Assembly: GCA_014549065.1 (NCBI GenBank)
Contig: JACDOX010000162.1
Location: 840,196 to 904,195 of the forward strand
Direction of reading: 5' to 3'
Length of the DNA stretch: 64,000 nt
DNA from: Cardinalis cardinalis
Lineage: Eukaryota > Chordata > Aves > Passeriformes > Cardinalidae
Positions 22,301 through 37,300 of this stretch are shown one piece after another; position 1 is the stretch's first letter, and every line of letters starts with the position of its first letter. A program made the translations under genes and the position numbers. The notes below the pieces were generated by a model. It was not told where the DNA came from and made no database searches. It was given only the letters and a program-made list of their open reading frames with translations.

Positions 22301-25300
22301 TAAAACTTAATAGGACCCAAATTGTTTTGTGCTTTCTTATCAGATTAATAAACATGCTTCATACTTGAAAGGTCAGTACTTGAAAAGTTACAATTTAATT
22401 TGTAACTTATTAAAAATTTAAGGAAAACTTAACAGCTCTCCTCTATTTGTGATATGAAAGTTCAAGACTCTGCCTCAAAATTAATTATTTCAGAGTAAAA
22501 ACTAGCAAAAAAAAACTAGTAAAAACAAAAATGATGAGTTTCACACTACTGTTGTGAAGGTGGGCTGTGAAGAAAATATTCAAGCAATTTTTTCTCAAGC
22601 AAATTTACCAATGAGAATTGTTATTAACATCTAGAAAACCATTAGAAAAGCACAATTTAAAGTTTTTGTCCTGTGTGACAACTTTGCATCCATTTTTAAC
22701 CTTCCTAGGAGGCCCCAAGTGCCTTGTCCTTGGTTACCTGTGTGTTTTGAGTGGGGATTTGCAGCAGGAGAGCCAATGCATTGTAATCAAAGGATTCATC
22801 TAAGGCCACAAGCGCGCCGTGAACGCCGCTCTCCAGCAGGTTATTGGCGTATTCCTTAAGGCCGATGGACACCACCCAGTGGATCATCCTCTCATTGCTC
22901 CACACCAGGACATCTAGGGAGGCAAAAACACAGTGCCAGACTCATTACAACAACACTTCTCTGAACCAAATCATCCACAGTCATGGACTGCATGACTGGC
23001 GTGGAGTGAAGTGGAAAGTAAACATATTACAAGTCTGCTGGAAGACATTTCACACCGTAACTTAAATATTCCAAGGAGCAACTCTCTACATGCCAGAGAT
23101 GCACCCATTCCATCTGGGAGGTGAAAAACAACCCACCAGCCACAGCCCTGGCTTGGTGCTGCCAGTTAGTTGTGACTCCTGGGAATGATCTCAGGCACAA
23201 CTACCAAGTTAACCACCATATGGTTATCAATGATTTGAAAGGAAAGGGAAAGAGCAGGGACAGAACCTTCTAAGAAAGTTTTTAGACTCAGATATCAGAA
23301 AATACTTCTGATATTAGGTAGGGAACAAAATTACTATGGCAAATCTTGGAAAATCATGAATTCCCACCCTACTTTCTCTTACTCCTTCTCTTTTGTACAA
23401 GAATCATCATGAATCTGGAAGATATAATTACCTAAGTCACAATCTGGAAGATATAATTACCTAAGTCACTTGGATATTTTTTCATCAACTGCTGGGCAAT
23501 AAAAGTTACTAGCCACAAACAACAATAAAATTATGCAGATGTAAAGTTATGTCAAAACAGGGGGAAAAGAAGAAAATAAGGACACCCCTCCCTAAACATG
23601 TTCTTAACTCTCATTCTCCTAAAACATTTCATTTCAAACTTNAGAGCAGTATGAGTTTCAAAAATGTTCACCTTTGTGGCATAAGTAAGTGATTTAATGA
23701 TGTGGTTTATCATTCAGCGTTCAGGGCCTACATCCAGACATGCCTTGTGCATTTAACACTTGATGTATTATAAACGGTTCCATCCTCTAAAGCCTTTTCT
23801 TTGTTTATGGATCTTTGAGGCTGATCAGTGAAAACATGGCAGAATCAGACTGAGATGAAGACAATGCACTTACCTTTAATTTCATTCTGGCTTTCTTCTC
23901 TTTTTCTTTCCAGTTCTTTTCGATCATAATTCAGTCTTCGGAGGCACATAATTCCACACTGAAAACTGTTCCTGTTTGGAGCAGAGAAAAAAAAAATCAG
24001 AAAAAATATTTAGAGATAATGGAAACACTTAACTGTGGGTNAGCTCTCCAGCTTCAGCCTCGTTACCTGTGAAAGCTGTCCACCATTTTCAGCTGCCCAC
24101 GCAGGTCTTTTTTAGTTAAGTGGTCCAGCATGCGAGCATCCACCAAACATTCCATGAAGTAGCTGCGGTACTGAGGGAGCCCCAGGCTTGGCAGCCACTC
24201 ATTGCCAATCCATTCGTGGTTCATGTCACCATAGGCTAATGTCTGGTTTGAAAAAAAATTAAGGGACATGCTTATTGAAATGAGAAAAGAAAAGCTGTTT
24301 TACACAGCACAGTTTAAAGAAATTGCTTATTTGATTCTTAGCCTGTAAAGATAAGCACATCAGGATACTGAATACTTTGTGTGTGTTTTCCAAAGTAGTC
24401 ACCCTCATGGAGAAAACGAAGTTCAGATATTCACATCAGCAAGTAAAACTGCCTCAATTTATTTCAAGAAACAGCATGACAAAATATGCAAGAGCTAATA
24501 AAATTTTACAGAAAGACTAATCTCCATGGTTGGATAGCAAAAGCCATAGAATTTCATTGTGTTGAGATGTTGTAAATACTCTCTCTCTTGAAAACTGGGG
24601 GGGGAATCTTATTTTTCTTGTGACTTTTTTATAAAGAAAAGATACCAGAAAAATAACTGCAGGCCTTCTTANATACAGTTAGGTCTTTTCAGAAACTCAT
24701 AAAACCCTGTTACCAAAGAACAAGTCATTCTAAATGCTAGTCCTTATCCTAAAAGNGACTTTTCTCATTACAGTTTTAATCTGCAAATCACCAGGCATTT
24801 TTTTAGAGAAAACATCTATAAAGATAAGAGTTTGTAATCAAATATCTAATCACTCCTTGGGCAACAAAACCCAGAAGCTCCTTTTTTCAAAAGCATAATA
24901 ATTCAGATTTTTCTGTTAAAAGGCAAAAGCTTTATTTCTCCTCTAAAGGTTGCACCTTCCTGAAAGGAGCAAGGCCACAAGGAAATGCACCTCTCCAAGC
25001 CATCAGAATGTGGAAGAGTGAAAGAACTCCTTATTCTGGACTTGGTATCACTGACAATCAACAAATGAGTAGCTGAGATGTAGTTAATAGGACTTAAACC
25101 AGCTTTAAGCTGGAGGGCAGCCAAGAAAGAAGAGCCCACACTGTGCAAAGATATGGATCATGGGTAAATCCCGAGTTACCTTTCTATCCCTGTATAAATA
25201 CTCAGCTACATCAATGCCTGAGAATACAATTAGAATTTGCCACCACTTTAAGGTAAAACAATCAATCAAGGGGAATTACAGAATTAGTGCATAGAAATCT

Positions 25301-28300
25301 GCTTAACCATCCAGGCTGAGGGTACCTTGTGGCACACCTGGGATGGTGGCTGGGTTGGACAGAGACATTCTACACAGAGCAGATATTCCTCTTGCAATTC
25401 TGGCCTCCTCAGAGAGCAAACCCCACCAAAACGTTAAAATCTTTAAATCACATGTATTTCCCAAGTGTGCATTGTAGAGAGATAAGGCTGCAGTTTCCCC
25501 CTCTCCCAATCCCCAGGTCACACCCAGAATCATTAAAAGATGCTGGCCTAAAGGAAAAACAGATTCTTTCATGCTCTAATGATTGTGACAGTTTACATAC
25601 AGTCTGTAATACGAGATAAAGTTTCCAACCTGAGCCCAGCTTCCCTCCTCATCTTCCTGTTAGGTGGTTAGGAAAGCAAAAGAACACACACATATTAGTG
25701 GTTAAGTTTAGTAAGGAGGTCAAAGTTAATGGTGCACTGCAAGACTCTAAATCTACTGCATACCAAAAAAATCTAGATAAACCAAGCATCATGCAATGTA
25801 AAAAATTATACACAAGGCACTTATTTTTGTAAGAGAAGTTGCAAACCCCATCTACTGATTAAGTTTTCTGGAGAGAAGAAATTTCTGCACCAATAATTCA
25901 ATTTGTCTATTTGTCAATCAAGTCAGAGCTCCATTTTACAGATTAGACTTTTGTTTACAATCTTATCAACATTGATTTTTTTCTTCCTCCCTTCTGGGAA
26001 AAAAGCTATCAAGATGCAGATTGCAAGGTTAATAGTTAGAAGAAGCAATGATCCAGAATTTTAGTGCATTAATTTGAAGGAAACAAACAAAAAAAAAAAA
26101 AAGACCAAAAGGTATTTGATTCAAATGTTCAAGAAGTGGAAAAAGCACTCTAAGGAAGAGAAGTGGCAACACTGTAAACTAACCGTTTGTTGTGTGGCTG
26201 TAAGATTTTCCATCTCTTCATGTGTTACCCAGACATTTCCCGTGGTCTAACATGAGCCCACAGGGAATCAATCCCATCCAGTGAAAGGAAAGCAGTAACA
26301 AAGAGGAGAGGTTGCAGAACAGATAAGCAATCGGTACATGTAAGGAGCAGGCATGGGCAAAGCAATGGTCTCTAGTCAGCTACAGCTACTGACAGTCATG
26401 GCATGCAATAAAAGCCTACTCACAGGGATCAACTTCCTTCACAGATATTAACAAAACTGAGCAGCAGAAACAGCTGACAGGATTTCATTAATGGGTAAAC
26501 ACTCAGCTCTGCTCTAATCTGAAAAATACCTTTGTAGCCTAGCACATAGCCCCAGGAATAACTTTAGACTGCAGAGCAGGCAGACTCATGAGAGAAAATT
26601 CCCACTATGTGCCTAAATTTACTAGAGAGAGACAGGTGCCTCCTAGATCATGTAGTCTGAATTATTTGGAGTTAATGGCTTTACAGCTACATTAAAAGAG
26701 CTTCCAACTATCCTACAAATTTCTGTACACACTTGTAGACTTCATCTGTATTTTAAATTCTCTGGAGGTCAAAATAACACATATTCTAAACGCTTTGGAT
26801 TACATACTTAGCCTGAAATAAACTTCTCTATTCCTCGAGAAAGAAAATTGCAGCTATTCCTTTAGTTAATTTCCATGAAAGGAAGGAACGGCCTGTATTT
26901 AAATAATGTGTTCCTTTCCAGAAATTCTTAATACAAGTTCAGTTCTAAGCTTACAGTCAAACGTGGGGAAATTCTAGGTGTTTATTGCTGCACAAGTAAG
27001 TTTGCTTACCGTCCTTGAGGTGGGAGGGGCAGAGGGGCTGGTTAGGGACATGATTTCCTGGATGGCCAGGCGGAGCTTGAGCCTGTGCAGGGGATTGCTG
27101 ATGCCGATTTCCCGCTGGATTTCCGTGTCAGACAGGGCTGACATGATAGCACCGCTTTTCACATTGGCTCGGCACGCAGCCACGTACCAGGCTGGCATCC
27201 CCACCCACAGCTGCAGCACAGAGAGGGAAGTAAACAGGATGTGGAAAACATTCCTGCCTCCAAACCCACACAGTCTTTACAAATCTGCANGTTGAGGGGG
27301 CTTTTTATTCATTTTGGGAGGAGCACTCACCTCCAGCCACACCACCACAGTGGGCCCATCCCACTGTGCAAAAGGCAAACCTTGTCTTCTGGCTTCCTCC
27401 AGCAACTCGTGCCTACAATTACAGAAACAGTCATTAGTTATAATGGATGCTACAATTCCAGCACTGCNCTCACTTCACTATCTTCTTTCCAATAATTATT
27501 CCTTTTCCAGCCCNCCTTACATGACACACCTCCTCAGGCAGGTACAGCAGATGTACAGGGACTATGTAGTGATGAAAGCTGAGCTGGGCAGGAAATCTGA
27601 GAGCAGCAGAGATGTGGATCTTGCCTTTCAGAACCCATTTTCTGAAGTCACTACTGACACTCCCAGCCCAAAGTGAAGATGTCAGGCTTATTTGGCAAGC
27701 AGATTCTCAGCTGCTCAGTTTTCTGCCCAGCAAAGCTGAACCAAAGCAGTCATTTCTCCTCAGCGTGTGCAGATCTGAAACCTGTGGCCACACATGAGCA
27801 CATCAGACACGCCTGTCCATCAAGCTGTCAGGGCTGGACACTGGGACAGTGACCATTGCACTGGTGAACATCAGCCTGTCAGAATGTCTGGCACAGCTTC
27901 ACACAACCAGAGTTGTGTTTGGCAATTCTATCCTGACAGGCTGTGTACTGAAACTCAGCTTTCATCTCCCCTGATGACACCATTTCCTTTGTTGTGCTGA
28001 AACAGAAGCGCCTGAAGTTTCATATTGACAATTCAGCTCCCAGAGACAATGGAAGCTCACAAGGTCCCTATAAATTGCTGCCAAAAATGTTTAATAAACC
28101 AAAGGACAAAAACTAGCACTGTGGGTATAAGCATGTAATGCTGCTTGGATGTGCCTGGCTGAAAACATGGAGAAAGCCTTAAAANATCATTTTTACACTG
28201 CCTTTGAAAGCCACTTAAATATGGTTAAATCTCCACTCATTCTCCTTTGAAAATCTGAAAAAACAACTGCACCTAATCAGACTGATTTTACTGTTCTTTA

Positions 28301-31300
28301 TTCATGCCTGCAAGTGTAGAATTAAGATATGCAGCAGTACTACAGAGTCAANACCTTACATTATGTATTTACCATTTTCTCACTANTTCAATCAAATAAA
28401 ATCTCCTTGCCTTTTGAACTGTCTCACTGGATAGATCTAAGATAATAACAGTTTTAGAAGTTATAGGTATTAAAATACACAAGGCACCTTGAAGAATGAT
28501 TACTGACAGACAAGGAGCTGTTTTGCTACTCCTACAAAATGGAAATGCAGCATTCAGCTCCTTTAGACATATTTGGGATCCTCACGTTATATTGGTAGGA
28601 AAGTAAATATTAAAAAGCAATAATGAAGCAATAAATATACTAGCAACTGCTTTAGCAATAGATAGCACTTTTTCACCTGCACNCCAATAAATTCCTATTG
28701 CTCTGGAAGAACCTCCCAGTAATTTGTGCTAATTAAATGTGCTTTCCAGGAATGGAAAAAGGGGAGGAAGGAAGGCACTGCCAGACAACNGGTTACAAAT
28801 AATCATTCAGGTACCATTTTGGGATCCATCCATTAAGGTGGAACAGTGTTCAGCAGTCAGCAGCTGAATTTCTCTACCAAAAAAGACGTTAAAAGCTTAG
28901 ATGCATTTGTATATTTCAAAAAGACACTTATTTCTGAATTTGGAATAAAGAATCAGCTATTTCCCTGCTACTGTGGAACACATTACATTCAATCCACAAT
29001 TAATTAGCCCTGAACACATTTCGTTCTGCTTCTCTTTGTTGTTTAAAGATTTAAAAATTAGAAAAATAGATTAATAAGATCACATGAAACACTGTTTGGT
29101 AAGAACAGAATAAAGTGCTTAATACTGTATTTGCCAGAAAGGAACACAAAGTTTCTTCCAAGTACTTTAGCTTCCAAATTGGTGTCTATGCCTTCCTTTT
29201 TGGTAGTTGTATTGTGTGGAGTTCAGACAATATCAGTGTCATTTCTGGTAGTTCTATAAGTCTCACTGTATACTTCATGGTAACCATCAAACAGTGAATC
29301 CCCCTTTGGAGTAGAATACAAGGAATACATCAAAAATGTAAGGAGANGTTATGATGCCAACTTGAAACTCATGGTGGTAATGTAGGAAGAAAATAATTGT
29401 GTGATGGAGGAAAACATATAAAAATAAAAACAAACAAAGAAAAAAATGTTTATGAGATGAGTTTATGCAGAAATTATTCAATGGATCCAAAGAGGAAAGC
29501 AACCANGAAGCGGAAAATTAATTGCAGAATTTGTTCATATGCAGTGAGAGATAAACTTGCTTGCACAGGAAATCCTTAACCCCAAAGCTCAAGATGCAGC
29601 CCAGGCACAAAACATCTCATAGGAAGAATTCAGAAGCAGCTGCTGTTTCATCTGCAAATGATGCATTGATGTTTTCTTCCTATAGCAGACAACTTCTCTT
29701 TTCCCATTATTCCCTTCAAACTCCACCAAGGCACTCACTGCATTCCAGTAAAATGTGATCAGATCCCTGAGAGATCACAACTGCCTCACCAACTGAGTCT
29801 CACAGCCCAACCATTATTTCCACCATCCAGTTAGGAAATAGGTGCCAAATCCAGAATCTTTGNGAGGGAAAAAAATATTGCAGTGGTGTCAGCAGCATTA
29901 ACAGCTGGTACAAACCTGGCCCTATGAAGGATAAAAGAGAGCCAAAAGAGTAGCCAGCTACTGGAATAACTTCTGGGTGACAAAACCAAGGGAGAGATGT
30001 CTGGAGACTTAATAAAAAACCTGGCTGAGCTTCCCTTGGAACAGGAGCCCAAACATGCTGCTGCAAGGGGGGAAGGTTCGCTGTTAGACACATTCCAGAG
30101 GCATCTCACAGCAGCTGGGGAGGACAAAAGCTGTGGTCACAGGGAGTGAGAAATGATGTCAAAGCTGCAGGTGGTGCCTGATGCAGCAGAGAGTGCACAG
30201 GAGCCTCCAGAGACCGTGTGAAGTATCTGTGCTCAGAAGGGCTCCTGGCAGGAGAGCACACGCCTGCCCACCCCACAAGGAAAATAAAGCAGCCTGGATC
30301 ACTTGGCCACTGGACTAGGACAGCATGGGAATGGATACATGGAGAGCTCATAGCCAGAGGGGAATGCTGCATCCCAGATTTCTTGGACACAACTGAAGAG
30401 GACTGTTGGAAGAAGCTCAGAAACAGTAAACACTGCAGTGTGGGGAAGGGAGTGATAGTGATGGAAGCGACAGAGCTTCAGGGTGTAGAAACTGAGAAGC
30501 AACAGTTGTAAAACATGAGATGGAAATAGGGAGGGCATCAGGGCAAAGTTAATATCCTTATTCTAGACTGAGTTTGGGGATGTAGTAAGTGCTTTGTGTG
30601 TGAGAGTTCCCTTAAATTTAGGGTTGCCTTCCTTTTTGAGGAATACAGTACTAAGCTGGTGGTGCNGTAGCCAGAAAAGCACAAACACAGTTGTGGCAAA
30701 CACTGTCACTACCACAGCTCACACAGGAGATGAACACAGCACTATGAACCACTTAGGTTTAGTAAACACCAAACAACACTTTTACAGAAATACATCTACC
30801 TTGGAAACACAAATACCTACTACTGCTAAACAACTTTCAAATCCCAGATTACAAAACTAATCTAAGAGGGTTTAATATTTTCACTATAAAAGCTCACACC
30901 ATGCAAANTTAGACAAGACACAAACTAGCTTTCACACTGAACTAGGTGACACTGGATTTAATTCAGCAACACATTTTCATAATATATTCTTTTGAATCTA
31001 GTATTTCCTCTCATGATCAGACTTTTTTGAAGAAAGGATAGANGTTTTAATATATTGCTAAAAAATCCAAACTAGTTTTATCATACTGGCACAACAATCC
31101 TAATAAAAATAAATACAAACTTACCCTGATTTTGCACTACCACATCAAATGGTAAACAAAAGGAAAATAAAATAATGAAAGACAAATATAAAACTAGGAT
31201 TAAATTGAACTCAAAGGCATACAAAACCAGACAAATAATGTGTACTGTAATTTAATTCTGTAACTATAAATACATTTTTGTTAGCAGACACTGAACACTG

Positions 31301-34300
31301 CCCTCAGTCTGTTTGTGCACATGCAAGCAGAAATCAGAAAGATAAATGAGCAAATAGGGATTAGAGACAGCTATAAATAGAATGAGCTCTCGTTGTTCCA
31401 AGCATTCAGGTAGCTGGAATTCTTTTTGCTGAATGCAAGGTTTTGTAAGCAAACAGCCAGTCAGAATTTGTTTTAACCCACCCTNCTCCAATATCAGAGT
31501 GAAAAGCAATTCAGAGCAGCTCTGCCACTTTTTCTTTTTGACAAGGAGCATCTCAAGAAGGCAGCAAGGAATCTTTGACCCCTTGTGATAATATTGCTTC
31601 CCACTTTCAGAATCCCCTCAGGATTCTGAACAATGGCACAACAGCATCTTACTTGGGATTTTTCAAATTATAGATCTAGATTGTTTTAATTTCANTGAGT
31701 GGTAGAAAAGAGAAGGCTCCAGGGAGACCTTGAAGCTCCCTTCAGTACCTAAATGGGCTGTGGAAGAGATGGAGAGGGGCTTTGGAAGAGCCAAGGAAGG
31801 CAATTCCAAACTAAAAGTTTTCATTTGTTTAATAGAGACAGCTGCCTTTTAAGCAATCTGCAACATGCAGCCATAAATTATACTTTAAGTAATACCAGCA
31901 CATTTTTGAAAAGCAGAATGTTTACAAGAAAAGCCATGATTTATCTGCAACTGCACTTCTTGCANTTCTTAAAGCAAGACAGTATGGATTGTTTCACTTG
32001 AGAATGAAACTTGTGCCTGGTATTGAGAAATACCTATATTGCTCAAAGAACAGACCTTACCACTCCTTAGATATGNCCAGACTAAAACTATTTATTCAAC
32101 CAAGATGTGGTATGACTTTAAAGCACTGTAGAAAAGGGAAAATACCAGATCATAATAATATATGATTGCCTTCAGAGCAGCAGTCTGAAGAAAAACAGCT
32201 GAGCCTTCTGCTATCCAAACAAACCCACATTCCATTCTGACTTTTCAAACCAACACGCTGCTGGTTTTCATTAGCAGCCACCAGGCATTATTCTTATTAG
32301 TAAATAGAACTTAGGTANTGCAAGAAATCCCTCTCAAAGGGAAAATTAGCACTATTTCTTTTCAACATTTACTGTCTGTCTTCAGAAAGCAAGGAAAGTC
32401 TGACCTTCATCAGTTTTTTGACAGCTGAACAGAACAGAAGCAGCACAAGTTCAAGGTATATGGCTCAGCATTGGAGGAAAAAATGCAAGGAATGCCTGAT
32501 CCTACTTATATAAATATGAGTGTTTCCTGTATTCCCATATAAGCATCAAGTCNGGATTTCTACCAGTAGCAATATCTCTTTTTCACCTATGATTAGTCTT
32601 TGCTTCATCTGTTCCAAGTCTGGAAACAACAAAGCATGCAAACAGACACTCCAAAGGTGAGCAGTAAACTGAAGATCTTCTGGGACAGAGTGAAAAACTT
32701 CTCANGACTAGGAAAGGGTAATTGCATACAAGGTGCCATAAAAAAAGAAATAGTCACAATTGATTAAAAAAATGGAAGAAACCAGGGCAATGTGGTGCAA
32801 AGAAAAAGATTNCAACAGACAACCTTAAACAGAAGTGAAAAAATTAATGAAGAGAGAAGCTGCCAGCAGCTGCAACACAAAGGGACAGAGAAAGGAGCCA
32901 GCAAATTCATACACAGAGAGGGATGTCTGCACACAGCATCTCGTGTTAATTCCTCCACAATCNGGAGCAAAGAACAGCCAAGGACANCTATGGGAAATCC
33001 CCCATTTGAATTAAAGGTATTTATAATTTATTACATTTAATACCTCCCAAAGCAGGTATGAAGTATAATAAATTTAGGGGGTATTTGTTAAGAGTCCACT
33101 TCTAGCTTCAAATTTCTTTATTNCAGCAGTCCAATTTTAAGTTTCCAGCTTAAATTCCTTTCAAATTTACCATGACCTATGCTGCTACTAATGTTCTGGA
33201 AAAATAGTAAAAAAAAAGATAAGATCTACAGAGGCTTATTAGCCATAGCACCATATTAGGCAAAAATACCCCAAAACCAAACTAAAAAATAAAACCACAG
33301 CATTTTTAAACAAAGAAACACATGAATAACACAGGATTAAAAATATTTGATAACTTACTTTTTCTGCATTTTCCTGTTTTTCTCTGCCTGACCTCCAAGT
33401 TTGCTGAGGCCTAATGCATCCTGAGAGGAACCATCTGCTTCTCCTAGGCCACCTACGAAAAAAATCCCAAATTCAATTTAATCCTTTGTAATATTACTGA
33501 TCAGGAATGTGTAAAACCAAAGCCCCAAGGCCATCTCTCTCACTGTGTAAGAAAAAAACAAACCAACCTTGTCCTAGAGCTTCCTTGCTTCCCTGTCCAG
33601 GTCGTCCCTTTTCCTTCTTGCCAAACAGGCGGCCAATGGAGGATTTGATCCCCTTCTTTTTGGGGGCTTTGTGAAGGGAATCCTGGCTGCTGTTACTGCT
33701 ACTAGGATTACTTGTTTGGCCATCTTGTGAACCTGTTGAACTGTACCAAAAAAGAGAGTCACAAAGGAGCCCATGTACAACAAATTCACCAGAGATAAGT
33801 TCAGGGTTCTGTGCAAGTAAATCAAAGTTCAGTAACTCACTAATGACATTAACTTTAATTTAATTTTATGAATTATGAAAAGAAATGCTGATGGCACAAG
33901 TTCCTGGCTGAAAGGGGCAGACAAAATTCAATATACTTGAATGGAATCCATCTCAGATATACTTAGGTACTTTGAAAAGAGTATCTGTCAATCAAAGTGA
34001 TGGCAATTTTGCAAGTTATTTCTCAATTTATAGCTAAATAAAAACTTAGAGTTAAGAATTACATTTTTCATATCCCAAGCATGAAGATAACTTAATGCAG
34101 ACTTTGAGTACCAAAAGCATTCCCATGAAGCCATTTCTAAGCATTAGCAAAATCTACATTCCTAATGTTTATGCAACAGTCATCCATTTACGTGTTCACA
34201 CTCCTGATTTTTGAGAAACACTTTAACACTCAGACTAAAATCCTACAGACTGAACAGCTCTGCAGTTTGGGGTTTNATNCTGATGCTGGAACACTGAATT

Positions 34301-37300
34301 CCTGGTGGTGTGAGTGATTCCCAGCTCACTTACTTCCTGATGTCCCTGATATCTTCGTGGCTCACAGTGTGCAGAGCTCCTTTCTGGACTCTGTCCAGGC
34401 GCAAGGAGCGAGGTGAGGAAGGGGGCGATGTCTCACATTTTATGGTGGTTTTGTCATCTCGTACCTCTTCTCTGGAAGCTGGAGACTGAAGGGAAAGGAA
34501 GGAAAACTTCAGGGGCAANGCCAAAACGTGAAGGCAATACCAACACTACACAAAACAGTGAAAGAAGAATCTTATTTTAGTGTTAAAGGATCACTCTTGC
34601 CCTCACCATTCTGCAGTTGCCTATTTTTTGCTTGACTTTTCTGAATTTCTTGTTACCTTCAGTGACAAATGACTAAATTCATGAAATGAGAAAGTAGCAC
34701 TTATCTTTTACTCATTTATAGGGCTAAGAACTAAAGTAATGCTTTCAGCACCGTNAAATGAATATACTTGTCCCCAGTTCAAGCAAGTGCAAAGACAGAA
34801 AAACTAAAGAGAGCTGTGGAAAGAATTATTAGCAAGATCATTGACTCTGTGAAGTCAGTTTCTACACACCTGTGGCTACGAAAGTTTGAGTAACAGAAAG
34901 AATAACTTATTTGTGTGTGCACTGACAGCTTTCAAAATTCAGCACTGATGCATGAAGAGTACAAAGCAGTGGTTGCAAACAGAAAGCAGCACAGCAGTCC
35001 TCCACACNAGCAAAAACAGGCAAACAAACACAAAAACCCACAAAACAAACCCACACTTAGACTAAATGATAAACCATAATCTTCTTTTGTTACAGAGCTA
35101 CCCTGCCAATGCTTTATGTTCCTGTCATCCACTAATGAGTTTGGGGACAGGGAAGGAGATGAAGGGGCACACCATGAAATAAACTAAAGGTTTTTACCTT
35201 TCTACGGTGTTTCCTTAAATCACTAGGCTGACAGATGCATGCAAAGAAAAGAAATTTGGAAAAGCTGTATTTATTGTAAACTGCAGCACAGACTAAGACA
35301 ACTAGTACAGACAAAACACTTTGGGGAGAATATAAACAACAATTACAACAATGGCACAGAGAGATACTGGGTATGAAGTACTCCTTAAATCACAGATTAC
35401 TTAAATGTATCCCTGAAGTGAGGAAAAGGAAGCAAAAAATAAACACTTAGAGTTGGTTATCTACCAAAGCACGAGAGATGTTTGAGTGTGTTGGGACCAT
35501 TGGCAAATTAGCATAAAATATGTGCAGCAAAAAACCCCAATAAAGTGTGTGGGGGTGCAAGGTGTTGCTTGGAAAAGCTGAGACCTGCTTTGAACCTCCA
35601 GGTCAGCCACGGGAGCCTTAATAAATCATCTGCACTCATCCCTCCTCACAACCCAGGGATTCCTGCAGCTGTCTCCTACACTGCACAAAAAGAGCCAAGA
35701 CTTTAATAATGTCAAAGAGTGCCAACAATAGCCAATTTCTATACAGTAACAGGATTCTGTTCTTTTTCCAGCTTTCCAGTGCTGGAATGTTTGAGCAGGA
35801 ATTCACCACCACTTTTATTTTATCCTCCATCCACTGTACCTCACTCCCCAGGGTGTGCTCACCTCTGCCATTGCACAGAGCAAGAGTTACATAAACAGCT
35901 TATTCAGACTGTTGCTGACAAAAGTTAAATTTAGATAATTTGTTTAATAGCTCTCATTATTTAAAAAGCCTGCAACCAAAAATAAAGTTGGTCCCCTTTG
36001 AAGTGGGACGGGGCAAGGGATGTTGTTTCCCTCCCACAAAGGATAACTTTTAATTGTTTTTGATTTAGAATACATGTAAATTTTGCAGCATTAATATGGA
36101 AAGTTTTGTTCAATCTGACTGTAGAGTACTACATTACAAAATCATAAATTCACTGAATCATAGAAGGGACCTTTAAGGATGATCTAGTTCCTCCTCAAGC
36201 TCTTGACAAAGCACTGCACTCATTTTACCATTCCTGGATCTTTCATCCTTTAAATTTGATGAGCATAAAAATGAAAATGTTCACCACATGGAATGAACTG
36301 CCCACAAGGACTGCTCAAGAGAGCTGTAGGCTTCACCATTTATCATGNTGATGCTTTTTAATCATGAGGGGCTTTCAACTGACTGAGCCGCATAACCACT
36401 GGCATTAAGCTAATTTGCCTACATGATCAAAACCTAATGCAACTCTCTATTAAAACGTTGGAAGACACAGCAGAACTCAGTCTAATAATCCATGATGGCT
36501 CTTCCTAAAGTTTCTAGAAAGCTCTTGTTCTCTGATTCNTTGATTTCAAGCTTTCACAAATCAGTTGTCAGGTACAAAACTCATCAAATACAGCACAAAC
36601 ATCAGATCAAGTGACTTCAATGCACANTTAGGATCTAAAGGGAACTTAATTACGGTTCACTTTTTTCAACTGCATTAGATTTCAGACCAGACACAATTCT
36701 CCTGATCTAGTTTTGGGGAAAAGAGCTACTTAAATTTGTATATGGTTTTCTGCATGAGAAGTATTTAGTTTAACTAATAATTGTGAAATGTTAGAAGATA
36801 AAACATTCCACAATCTGAATTTTGACAGCTTTTTTTTTTAGAAGACTGCTTGCCCCTAGACATATGGCTAGAGCTAGTACAATTATTTTTATTTTAATGC
36901 AAAGAAGGCAAAATTATTCCCTTTTATGAAAAAATACTTTTTTGGTGTATGNGCACATTAATTTTAAAAAGCCAGCAAAACTACTTAGCTGAAATACTTG
37001 GTTTTAACTGTTTGTTTTATTTAACATTTATGCAAAAGAAGAAAGGGGGAGATTTGTATCTTAATTGTACAGATGTGTTTACATGCATAAAGCAGCTCCT
37101 AGAAGGATTAATCTTCCTCAGCAGTCATGGGAATGNCAAAAGAAGGAAAACATCTTTCTCTACTCTCTGAACTCCTAACACTAAACTACTTTATCAACCA
37201 CAAGGTCTAACAGGTATTTCTTCTACCTATCAGGCTTTAATAGCTTAAAACAGGACACTAGCNCTTATTAATATTCAAACAGCAGTGATACCATCCCAGT

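Larger units (their letters stand above)
19309..27330 (-). other. PPFIA1: PPFIA1 introns around SAM exons
   Basis: The larger gaps are 19,309-20,544, 20,711-22,159, 22,914-23,873 and 24,243-25,629. They are AT-rich without recognisable transposons. The one structural item is a 29-bp tandem duplication at 23,412. Confidence 0.55.
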
